From positions 124,001 to 188,000 of the forward strand of contig JJOH01000098.1 of NCBI GenBank assembly GCA_000696115.1: 64,000 bases of DNA, read 5' to 3'. The notes beneath the pieces were generated by a model that saw nothing but the letters and a program-made list of their open reading frames with translations, had not been told where the DNA came from and ran no database searches. The number at the start of each line of letters is the position of its first letter. Position 1 is the first letter of the stretch. Of the stretch, positions 49,317 through 56,622 are shown piece by piece. Source of the stretch: Streptomyces olindensis (GTDB lineage: Bacteria; Actinomycetota; Actinomycetes; Streptomycetales; Streptomycetaceae). The translations under genes and the position numbers were made by a program.

Positions 49317-49775
49317 TCAGCCCTCCCTCGCCTCTCGGCGACGGTCTCGCGTGGCCCGCGTCAGAGCCAGCGCGGTCAGCGGCACGGCGGTCAGTACGGC
49401 CGCCACGGTGCCGACCAGGGGAGGGCCGGCCTCCCGCAGGGACGAGGCCAGTGCCATGCCTGCCGCCCAGGAGCCGATGGTGACGCCCACGTTGGACGCC
49501 GCGCTGCTCAGCGAGGAGGCGAGGGTCGGCGCGGAACCGGCGAAGCGGACGACGAGCGCGCCGAGCACGGGCGTGGCCGCGAAGCCGGTGATGCCCAGGA
49601 GGGTCACCAGGACGACGGTCACCCAGGGGCTGGTGGAGAAGAGCACCAGCAGGCAGAGGATCAGCGTGGTCGTGCCGGCCGAGGCGATCATCGTGGCCAG
49701 AGGCCGGTCGTCGCCCACGCGTCCGCCGGCCGCCGTACCCAGCACGGCACCCACACCGTAGGCGGCGAGCACCAC
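49317..49775 (-). pseudogene. Truncated MFS transporter (C-terminal half)
   Basis: A 152-residue frame with four to five hydrophobic segments (GVGAVLGTAAGGRVGDDR ... LATMIASAGTTTLILCLLVLF ... SSAASNVGVTIGSWAAGMAL). It matches only the C-terminal ~150 residues of a ~400-residue DHA1 drug-type exporter. No N-terminal half is found upstream before the VOC gene. A GTG start is available but a five-helix fragment is unlikely to transport. Confidence 0.7.
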
Positions 49776-49853
49776 TCAACCTCCCTCCACTGCGCTGCAC
49801 GACTACCGTGAAACCCTTGTGGGGACGTCGTCCACGCACGAGGCCAGGAACCC

Positions 49854-50168
49854 ATGACCGACTCGCATACGGCCCGCGTGACCTTGCTGGTGCTGTACTC
49901 GCCCCGGCTGGAGGAGTGCCGGCGCTTCTCCCAGGACCTCGGCTTGACCTTCACGGCGGAGCGACACGGTCAGGGGCCCGAGCACCATGCCGCCGTCCTC
50001 GGCGACGGCACGGTCTTCGAGCTCTACCCAGCCCGTCCGGACCGGCGGACCGACGCCCTCCGTCTGGGCCTGACGGTGGACGGCACGAGGACGACTCCGC
50101 CGCTCGCGGAGGGACGCCACCTGCTCAAGGACCCGGACGGCCGCACGGTCGAGGTTCACGCCACCTGA
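49854..50168 (+). CDS. Small VOC family protein
   Basis: A 104-residue, single VOC-type protein (VTLLVLYSPRLEECRRFSQDLGLTF ... HLLKDPDGRTVEVHAT). It is shorter than the usual ~125 residues but covers both beta-alpha-beta units. Function is unknown. It lies beside the gene scar at 49198-49775. Confidence 0.75.
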   Translation: MTDSHTARVTLLVLYSPRLEECRRFSQDLGLTFTAERHGQGPEHHAAVLGDGTVFELYPARPDRRTDALRLGLTVDGTRTTPPLAEGRHLLKDPDGRTVEVHAT

Positions 50169-50397
50169 ACACCGCGGGCCGGGCCCCCGGTCGCTCCACC
50201 CCCGCCCGTCCCCCGGCGTCGGCCGATCAGGCAGCCCTGCATGGCCGGCTCCGATGGGCCCGGACCACCTCGGCGTACCGGTGGCCCGTGCCCTTGATGT
50301 CGGGAAAGGGCAGCGCGATTTCCGGGCGAGCGGGCACGAGGGAAGACGGACCTGGCGGCAGGTCAGGTGAACGCTGGGTGCCCGGGGTTCGTCCCGG

Positions 50398-50496
50398 TCA
50401 GCCGGTGCCGCCGCGCAGCGGGCACCGGAGGGACGAAGACACGAGGATCACCTCGTAGCGCGGCAGGGAGACGGCGGCGGCGGTGTGATCACGCAC
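50398..50496 (-). CDS. Candidate 32-residue small protein
   Basis: A GTG at 50496 with AAGGGAG 7 nt upstream opens a 32-codon frame containing SLPRYEVILVSSSLRCP and ending RGGTG, 68 bp downstream of the YceI gene on the same strand. The ribosome-binding site is good and the sequence has one Cys and a hydrophobic core, but no family is recognised. The rest of 50169-50564 shows nothing clear. Confidence 0.4.
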   Translation of the reverse strand: MRDHTAAAVSLPRYEVILVSSSLRCPLRGGTG

Positions 50497-50564
50497 GGCC
50501 GTCTCCCTTCGTTCGTCACGCCGGCGCGCCGCCCGGGTCGTGGGCGGCGCGGGGGGGCCAGGGA

Positions 50565-51479
50565 TTATTCCGGCGGGGTCGGGGTGTCGTGGGTGCGGTA
50601 CATCGCCTGGACGTCCAGCTCCAGTTGCACCGTCGGGCCGACCACCGCGATGCCCCGGGCCAGCATCGAACGCCAGTTGAGGGTGTAGTCCTCGCGGTGC
50701 AGTTCCGCCGTGGCCAGGGCCGCGCAGCGCAGTTCCTGTCCGTAGCCGCCGTTCACCGTGCCGAGGTACGTCGTGTCCAGCGCGACCGAGCGGCTCACGC
50801 CGTGCATCGTGAGCGAGCCCTGCAGCGTCCACTTGCTGCCGCCCCGGTAGGCGAAGCGCGCGCTGGTGAAGTCGATGTACGGGAAGCGTTCGACGTCCAG
50901 GAAGTCGGCGGACCGCAGGTGGTTGTCGCGGGTGGTGTTGCCGGTGGTGATGCTGGAGGCGTCGATGCGGACGTGCACGCGGGAGTCCGTCATGTCCGGG
51001 GCGATCTGGATGCCGCCCTCGAAGCGTTCGAAACGGCCGTGGACGTGCGCCATGCCGACGTGCTTGGCGATGAACCGGATCGCGGTGTGCGGCGGGTCGA
51101 AGAGCCAGGTTCCGGGGGTCGGCAGCTGGAGGGCCTCGGCCGGTGCGAGCCAGACGCGCTCGGTGGGCGTCGACGTGCCCGCCACGACCTCGATCGTCTC
51201 GCGGTGCGGCCGCAGGCCCTCCGCCGAGATCAGCAGGCTGTAGCGGCCCGGCGGCAGCGCCGCGAGGAAGTAGCCGTAGGGGTCGGTCGTCCCGCGGGCG
51301 GCGACACGGTGGGTGTCGAGGGCGGTGACGGTGACGTCCGCGGCCGCCAGGGGCGAGCCCATCGGGTCGACGACCTCGCGGGCCACGGCACCGGCACCGG
51401 ACGGAAGGGGGAGGGCGAGGCCCGCCGCTGCGGCGGAGGTGCTCTTGAGCCACCGGCGCCGGAGCAGTGCGAGGGCCAT
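50565..51479 (-). CDS. Exported YceI family protein with carboxypeptidase-regulatory-like domain
   Basis: A 304-residue protein. The N-terminus (RRRWLKSTSAAAAGLALPLP) resembles a twin-arginine signal. Residues ~38-115 form a CnaB-like domain (GSPLAAADVTVTALDTHRVAARGTTDPYGYFLAALPPGRYSLLI). Residues ~120-300 form the YceI lipocalin-like barrel (TWLFDPPHTAIRFIAKHVGMAHVHGRFERFEGG; isoprenoid-binding family). The ATG at 51479 has AAAGG 9 nt upstream and is preferred to GTG 51488. A TGTCTC palindrome 121 bp upstream matches the one in the hydroxyquinol promoter. Confidence 0.87.
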   Translation of the reverse strand: MALALLRRRWLKSTSAAAAGLALPLPSGAGAVAREVVDPMGSPLAAADVTVTALDTHRVAARGTTDPYGYFLAALPPGRYSLLISAEGLRPHRETIEVVAGTSTPTERVWLAPAEALQLPTPGTWLFDPPHTAIRFIAKHVGMAHVHGRFERFEGGIQIAPDMTDSRVHVRIDASSITTGNTTRDNHLRSADFLDVERFPYIDFTSARFAYRGGSKWTLQGSLTMHGVSRSVALDTTYLGTVNGGYGQELRCAALATAELHREDYTLNWRSMLARGIAVVGPTVQLELDVQAMYRTHDTPTPPE

Positions 51480-51599
51480 GTGGTTCACCTTTCTTCGGGT
51501 GTGCGCCCGTACGGCGGCGGTTCAGCGCACGCCGCACGGCCGCACCTTGCTGCGGTCACACCCCCTCGTCGATCCTGACGGACCGGGTTCCGGCGCGGG

Positions 51600-51616
51600 T
51601 GTCTCATTACGAGACA
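51600..51616. promoter_or_regulatory. 17-bp palindrome, copy 1 (upstream of YceI gene)
   Basis: TGTCTCATTACGAGACA has 6-bp inverted arms TGTCTC/GAGACA. It is identical over 17 bp to the site at 56517-56533 next to the GAF-AAA-Fis regulator, its likely binder. Upstream position relative to the YceI promoter suits an activator. Confidence 0.7.
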
Positions 51617-51617
51617 G

Positions 51618-52460
51618 TCAGGACCGCGCCCGGAAGACGTCCGCGTGCTCGGCGGCCCACTGGGCGAAGGTCCGCGCGGGGCGGCCGGTGACCTTCTCGA
51701 CGGTTCCGGCGACCGTGCGGCCCACCTCGGGGGTGTTGCCGTACGCCTCCAGCAGGAAGTCGATGACGTCCTCCGGGAGGAACGCCGCCCGCCACCGCGC
51801 GACGGCCTCCTCCTCGGTCAGCTCGACCAGGGTGATCTCCCGGCCGGCGGCGGCCGCGATCGTCTTCACCTTGTCGCCGACGGTGAGCACCTCCGGGCCG
51901 GTGATCACGTATTCCTGCCCTCCGTGCCCCTCCTCGGTGAGCGCGACCGCGGCGACGGCGCCGATGTCGCCCTCGTGGACCATGGCGCTGAGCCGGTCGA
52001 CGAACGGTTCGTGAACCTCGCCCGCGGCCGCGATCCCGTCCGCCCACTCCAGGGCGTTGGCCATGAACTCGACCGGCATGAGCACGGTCCAGCTCACCTG
52101 GTCGTCCGCGCGCACCGCGTCCTCCAGCGGGGTGGGCCCACCGCCGTGCAGCACGGTGATCCGGCGGACGCCGACCGAGCGAGCCAGCTCCAGGATGCGC
52201 GGGCCGGTCTCCAGCGGGGTGAAAGCGGCCCCGCCGAAGGTGATCAGGTGGAGGCCGGTGATTCCCTCCAGGGCGGGGGCAAGGCCGTCCGGCGCGGTCA
52301 GGTCGCCCTCGGCGATCTCGACACCGGCCGGGAAGGCGGCCTTCGCGGCGTCCCGGGTGAGGGCACGGACCTCATGGCCCCGGGCGAGCAGTTCGGCGAC
52401 GACCTGCCGGCCGACGGTTCCGGTGGCGCCGGTGACGAGGATCTTCTGCGTCTGAGTCAT
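51618..52460 (-). CDS. NmrA-type atypical SDR (NAD(P)H-binding protein)
   Basis: A 280-residue protein with the N-terminal motif ILVTGATGTVGRQVVAELLARGHEVRALTRD and no YxxxK, typical of NmrA/ergot-type sensors or quinone reductases. HVITGPEVLTVGDKV-like C-terminal sequence (YVITGPEVLTVGDKV) fits the group. The ATG at 52460 is the natural start; the open frame beyond it is an artefact of the repeat-rich DNA between 52500 and 52696. Confidence 0.88.
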   Translation of the reverse strand: MTQTQKILVTGATGTVGRQVVAELLARGHEVRALTRDAAKAAFPAGVEIAEGDLTAPDGLAPALEGITGLHLITFGGAAFTPLETGPRILELARSVGVRRITVLHGGGPTPLEDAVRADDQVSWTVLMPVEFMANALEWADGIAAAGEVHEPFVDRLSAMVHEGDIGAVAAVALTEEGHGGQEYVITGPEVLTVGDKVKTIAAAAGREITLVELTEEEAVARWRAAFLPEDVIDFLLEAYGNTPEVGRTVAGTVEKVTGRPARTFAQWAAEHADVFRARS

Positions 52461-52583
52461 GCCACGACCATAGGAAGCCTTGCGGTCACCTTCTGTCCGC
52501 AAGACCGTGCCACGGGAGGGCCGTTCGGGCCAGACCGCCGTACCGCCGGACGGCCGTTCCGGCCAAACCACCCTGCCGCCAGG

Positions 52584-52696
52584 CGACCGCCCCGCCAGAC
52601 CGCCATCCCCGCCAGGCGACCGCCCCGCCAAACGGCCGCCCCGCCAAACGGCCGCCCCGCCAAACGGCCGCCCCGCCAAACGGCCGCCCCGTCAGG
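52584..52696. repeat. 16-bp minisatellite abutting the maleylacetate reductase stop
   Basis: Five head-to-tail units of about CGGCCGCCCCGCCAAA occupy 52617-52696, three of them identical. Two more diverged units (52584-52599, 52600-52616) precede them and degenerate copies extend to about 52505. The last unit includes the stop codon of the convergent-side gene at 52692. Confidence 0.9.
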
Positions 52697-53783
52697 CGAC
52701 CGCGCCGTCGGCGGGCTCCGGAGGGCCGCCCTCGTACGCCGCCCGCAGCACCGCTCGCACCCCGTCCGCCGTCACCGGGCGCGGGTTGGCGTACGGCTCT
52801 CCGGCGATCCGGTCCGCCGCCGGGGCCACGTCGCCTTCCCCGAGGCCGAGTTCCGCGAGGGACCGCGGTGCGCCGAGGCGCCCGGACAGCTCCCACAGGG
52901 CGCGGGGCACGTCGTCGGCGCCGAGTGCCCGGCGCAGTACGGTCGACGCCCCGGGGGCGGCGGGGGCGTTGAAGGCGAGGACGTACGGCAGGACCACGGT
53001 GTGCGTCTCGGCGTGCGGCAGCCCGTAGCTGCCGCCCAGCACGTGGCAGACCTTGTGGTGCAGCCCCATCGTGGTGGCGCCCAGGCACGCGCCGCACAGC
53101 CACGCCGCGTACAGCGCCCTGCCGCGCGCCTGCAGGTCCTCGGGGTCGGCGGCCAGCAGCGGCAGCGCCTCGGTCATCGCCCGCACGCCCTCCTCGGCCA
53201 TGACCGACACCAGCGGCGAGGCGTCCGGGGCGTACAGCGCCTCGGCGGCGTGCGCGAGCGCGTTGACGCCGCTGGTCACGGTCAGCGACAGGGGCAGGGA
53301 GAGCGTGAGCCGGGGGTCGTAGACGACGCTGCGGGGCTGGACGACCGGGTCGCGGCCGGTGCGCTTGGTGCCGTGCTCGGTCAGGCCCCAGACCGGGGTC
53401 ATCTCGGAGCCGGAGTAGGTCGTCGGCACGGCGATCAGCGGCAGCCCGGTGCGCAGGGCGATCGCCTTGCCGAGCCCGATCGCGGAGCCGCCGCCGACGG
53501 CGACGCAGCCGTCCGCCCCGGCCGCCCGGACCGCCGCGACGGCACGGTCGACGTCCTCGACGGGTACGTGCATCCGGGCCTCGGCGTGCAGTCCCACGCA
53601 GTTGTCGCCGAGCGCGTCCGCGACCGCCCGGGCGACGGGCTCGCCCCGGCTTCCGCAGACCACGAGCAGTCTGCGCAGCCCCAGGCGCGCGGCCTCGCCC
53701 GGCGTCGCGGTGACGGCCGCGCCGGGCCGGAACACGACCCGCACGGGCCGGGTCTCGTAGGTGAACTCCTCCTGGAAGGTCAT
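52692..53783 (-). CDS. Maleylacetate reductase (iron-containing alcohol dehydrogenase family)
   Basis: A 363-residue enzyme reducing maleylacetate to 3-oxoadipate with NAD(P)H, the last step of the hydroxyquinol branch. Motifs are VAVGGGSAIGLGKAIALRTGLPLIAVPTTYSGSEMTPVWG (cofactor) and the metal-site region MGLHHKVCHVLGGSYGLPHAETHTVVLPYVLAFN. The ATG overlaps the dioxygenase stop (ATGA). Its 3' end runs into the 16-bp repeat array. Confidence 0.93.
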   Translation of the reverse strand: MTFQEEFTYETRPVRVVFRPGAAVTATPGEAARLGLRRLLVVCGSRGEPVARAVADALGDNCVGLHAEARMHVPVEDVDRAVAAVRAAGADGCVAVGGGSAIGLGKAIALRTGLPLIAVPTTYSGSEMTPVWGLTEHGTKRTGRDPVVQPRSVVYDPRLTLSLPLSLTVTSGVNALAHAAEALYAPDASPLVSVMAEEGVRAMTEALPLLAADPEDLQARGRALYAAWLCGACLGATTMGLHHKVCHVLGGSYGLPHAETHTVVLPYVLAFNAPAAPGASTVLRRALGADDVPRALWELSGRLGAPRSLAELGLGEGDVAPAADRIAGEPYANPRPVTADGVRAVLRAAYEGGPPEPADGAVA

Positions 53784-54649
53784 GCCGCACGCTCCAGTAC
53801 GAGGTCGAAGTCGGCGTGCCGGAAGGGGTTCGGGACGCCGAACTCCCGGGCCAGGGCCGGGTCGTCGGTCTCCGCGAAGTCCTGGACCAGGCTCTGCTTC
53901 ACCGCGAACACGGCGTCGGAGTCGAGGTAGTCGCCGCCGGCGACGAAGATGTGCGTGGTGACGGGCGTGTGTCCCTCGGCCGTGGCGATGAAGTGGATGT
54001 GCGCGGGGCGGTACGGGTGCCGTCCGGTCGCGCGCAGCAGGCCGCCGACCGGCCCGTCGGTGGGGATGGGGTACGCCGCCGGGACGCAGGTGCGGAACCA
54101 GAAGCGGCCCTCGGCGTCGGCGGTGAACAGGCCGCGCCCGTTGCCGGGGGGCTGCACGCCGGGCTGCTGGACGTCGTAGAAGCCCTTATCGTCGGCCTGC
54201 CAGACGTCGACGAGGGCGCCGGGCAGCGGCGTGCCGTCCTCGGACCGCACCCGGCCGCTGACCACGCAGGGTTCGCCACCGCCGACGAGGTCGATGTCGG
54301 CGCCGAGTTCGCGGACCGGCGACTCGGTCATGTGGAAGGGGCCGAGCACGGTCGACTCGGTGGCCCCGGGCGCGCGGTCGCCGTGGAGGGTCTCGACGAG
54401 CATGGAGAGGCCGAGCACGTCCGACAGCAGGATGAACTCCTGCCGGGTGTCGGTGCAGGCCTGCCCCGTCGCCGTCGCGAAGGCGATCGCCCGCTCCCAC
54501 TCCTCCTGGGTGAGGCGCGTCTCGCGGGCGAAGTCGTGCAGATGGCGGACGAGCGCGGTGAGCAGCTCGCGCAGCCGCGGATCGGCCGTCGTGCGCAGGC
54601 TGGCCAGGGCCTGCTCGGTGACGTCGGCCCCGGTCGCGTCGGTGGTCAT
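53780..54649 (-). CDS. Intradiol ring-cleavage dioxygenase (hydroxyquinol 1,2-dioxygenase type)
   Basis: A 289-residue Fe(III) dioxygenase opening hydroxyquinol between C1 and C2 to maleylacetate. It shows the N-terminal linker domain (EEWERAIAFATATGQACTDTRQEFILLSDVLGLSMLVE), GALVDVWQADDKGFYDVQ (first Tyr ligand), RTCVPAAYPIPTDGPVG (second Tyr) and RPAHIHF (two His). GAGGAG 5 nt upstream supports the ATG at 54649. Catechol as substrate cannot be excluded, but the maleylacetate reductase partner points to hydroxyquinol. Confidence 0.92.
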   Translation of the reverse strand: MTTDATGADVTEQALASLRTTADPRLRELLTALVRHLHDFARETRLTQEEWERAIAFATATGQACTDTRQEFILLSDVLGLSMLVETLHGDRAPGATESTVLGPFHMTESPVRELGADIDLVGGGEPCVVSGRVRSEDGTPLPGALVDVWQADDKGFYDVQQPGVQPPGNGRGLFTADAEGRFWFRTCVPAAYPIPTDGPVGGLLRATGRHPYRPAHIHFIATAEGHTPVTTHIFVAGGDYLDSDAVFAVKQSLVQDFAETDDPALAREFGVPNPFRHADFDLVLERAA

Positions 54650-54696
54650 CCCCGCTCCTCGTCGTCGACGTGCGCTTCTTCCATGATGGCGCGCGC

Positions 54697-56436
54697 TCAG
54701 GCGTGCCCGAGGATCCGCCGCAGCGCGTCGGCGAGCCGTTCCCCGGCGTCCGGGGCGGCGGTCGCGTGCCGGAAGGCGACGAAGCCGTCCGGGCGTACGA
54801 GAAGGGCGCCCGCGTCGGACGTCTCGCGCAGGCGTGCCCAGTCGCCGTACGGGTCCTCGTACTCCTGCCCGGGACCGATCACCACGGTGGCGATCTCGAC
54901 GTCCTGCGCCTCGGCCGCCCGCACCCAGTCCTCTCCCCCGATGCCGGTCAGCAGGGTGAAGCGGCCCCGGCCGACCGTGTCGAGGGTGGAGAGGGTGCGT
55001 GTGCCGGAGGTGATCCAGGCGTGCGGGAGCCGGGCGCCGGGGCGGGAGGAAGGCTGGTGGTGCAGCTCGGGGTCGCGGCTGAAGCCGGGGTCGGGCGTGC
55101 CGTCCGGCACGATCGCGTCGGAGGCGTAGCGCTGGTTGAGGTCGACGCCGTGCGCGTTGAACTCGTACACCTTGAAGGCGATCGCCTCCCGTAGCCGGGT
55201 GCGCTGTTTCTCGGCGGCCTCGGTGGCGTCCTTGCGGGCGGCGATGTTGGCCCACAGTTGCTCGGGGGTCTGCGGGGAGAGCCCGTCGAGGGCCTCGAAG
55301 ACCGGGGCGGTCTCGCGGATCGACTGGTTGGCGCGGGTGACGATCTGCCGGCCGACCGGGGCGCGCTCGGCGGTGTAGCTGTCGAGCAGCCGCGGGTGGG
55401 CGGTGCCGTCGAGGACGAGCCTGAGCTTCCAGGCCAGGTTGTAGGCGTCCTGGATCGAGGTGTTGGAGCCGAGACCGTTGGACGGCGGATGCCGGTGCAC
55501 GGCGTCGCCGGCGCAGAAGACCCGGCCGTTCGCGTACCGCTCGGCGTACATCTCGTTGACGGTCCACGCCGACGACGACTTGATGGTCACCGGGATGTCG
55601 TCGTCGCCGACGAGCTTCCGGACGACCGACTCTGCGTACTCGGTGGTCAGGTCGGGCGCGCCCGCGTCGACGTCGTACCCCCAGACGATCAGCCACTCGT
55701 TCCAGGGGCGGACGCAGCGGACCAGGCCCGCGCCGATGCCGCCGACCGTCGCGCCGGGGGCGAGGACCCAGTAGAGGGTCGAGGGGCGGTGGGCGGTGTA
55801 CTTCGCCAGGTCCGCCTCGAAGACGATGTTGATGCTGCCGGCCACGCCCATCTGGCCGCCCATCGGCAGCCCGGCGTCCGCGGCGACCTTCGAGCGTCCG
55901 CCGTCGGCGCCGATCAGGTACTTGGCGCGGATCTCGTACGTGTCCCCGCGCAGCCGGTCGCGGACCGTGGCCGTGACGCCATGCGCGTCCTGGGTGTGGG
56001 AGAGGTACTCGGTCTCGAAGCGCAGGCGGGTGCCGCGGGCGACGGCCGCGTTCACGAGGACCGGCTCCATGAGGTGCTGGGGCATGTCGCACATGCGGGT
56101 GGGGCTGGCCAGTTCGTGCTCGGCCTGCACGAGCGGGTCGTTGCCCCAGGAGCGGACGCGGCCCAGTTCCTCGCCCGCCAGGCTGGTGCAGAAGGTGGTG
56201 TTGCCCATCAGGTGCTGCGGGGTCGCCTGGGCGACGACGTCCTGCTCCACGCCGAGGTCGCGCAGCACCTCCATGGTGCGCTGGTTGGTGATGTGCGCGC
56301 GGGGGGTGTCGGCGAGGCTCGCGTAGCGGGTGACGACGATGTTGGGCACGCCGTAGGTGCTCAGGGCGAGCGCGGCGGAGGCACCGGCGGGGCCGCTGCC
56401 CACGATCAGGACGTCGGTGTCGACGACGGTGGACAC
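54697..56436 (-). CDS. FAD-dependent aromatic monooxygenase (TfdB/resorcinol hydroxylase-like)
   Basis: A 579-residue class A flavoprotein hydroxylase. Motifs in order are VLIVGSGPAGASAALAL (FAD), YLIGADGGRSKVA (DG motif) and GRVFCAGDAVHRHPPSNGLGSNTSIQDAYNLAWKL (GD motif), with a thioredoxin-like C-terminal domain. It would hydroxylate a phenol or resorcinol to hydroxyquinol with NAD(P)H and O2. The GTG at 56436 has AGGAG 8 nt upstream, better than the ATG at 56493. First gene of the operon, 47 bp before the dioxygenase, divergent from its regulator. Confidence 0.9.
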   Translation of the reverse strand: MSTVVDTDVLIVGSGPAGASAALALSTYGVPNIVVTRYASLADTPRAHITNQRTMEVLRDLGVEQDVVAQATPQHLMGNTTFCTSLAGEELGRVRSWGNDPLVQAEHELASPTRMCDMPQHLMEPVLVNAAVARGTRLRFETEYLSHTQDAHGVTATVRDRLRGDTYEIRAKYLIGADGGRSKVAADAGLPMGGQMGVAGSINIVFEADLAKYTAHRPSTLYWVLAPGATVGGIGAGLVRCVRPWNEWLIVWGYDVDAGAPDLTTEYAESVVRKLVGDDDIPVTIKSSSAWTVNEMYAERYANGRVFCAGDAVHRHPPSNGLGSNTSIQDAYNLAWKLRLVLDGTAHPRLLDSYTAERAPVGRQIVTRANQSIRETAPVFEALDGLSPQTPEQLWANIAARKDATEAAEKQRTRLREAIAFKVYEFNAHGVDLNQRYASDAIVPDGTPDPGFSRDPELHHQPSSRPGARLPHAWITSGTRTLSTLDTVGRGRFTLLTGIGGEDWVRAAEAQDVEIATVVIGPGQEYEDPYGDWARLRETSDAGALLVRPDGFVAFRHATAAPDAGERLADALRRILGHA

Positions 56437-56516
56437 GGGGCGCTCCTGCGGGGGGAGGGGGACATGGGGTGGACGTCGAGCGTTCATGATCATGGGGTGG
56501 TGGGGTGGGTGGCGGG

Positions 56517-56533
56517 TGTCTCATTACGAGACA
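56517..56533. promoter_or_regulatory. 17-bp palindrome, copy 2 (divergent hydroxyquinol/regulator region)
   Basis: TGTCTCATTACGAGACA, here extended by one more pair to a GTG...CAC 19-mer. It lies 80 bp upstream of the monooxygenase start and about 50 bp before the regulator -35, suited to activation of the operon and autoregulation. Confidence 0.75.
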
Positions 56534-56585
56534 CCTCGGAGGGCCGGGCCGGAGCCACCGGAGACGGGGACCAGGACACGGGTGG

Positions 56586-56613
56586 TTGCCCGTTCAACCG
56601 AACCCGCTACGGT
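56586..56613 (+). promoter_or_regulatory. Candidate leaderless promoter of the regulator gene
   Basis: TTGCCC (56586-56591), a 16-bp spacer and TACGGT (56608-56613) place the transcription start at or just before the GTG at 56623. No ribosome-binding site is present. Confidence 0.4.
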
Positions 56614-56622
56614 GTGTATGCC

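Noticed and set aside
52584..52696. Tandem repeats as a CRISPR array
   Set aside because: Units are contiguous without unique spacers and there are no cas genes in the window; the same holds for the 61.5-63.5 kb arrays.
53780..56524. A 914-codon fused dioxygenase frame
   Set aside because: Only the last 289 codons resemble a protein family; the rest is out of frame with the flavin monooxygenase.
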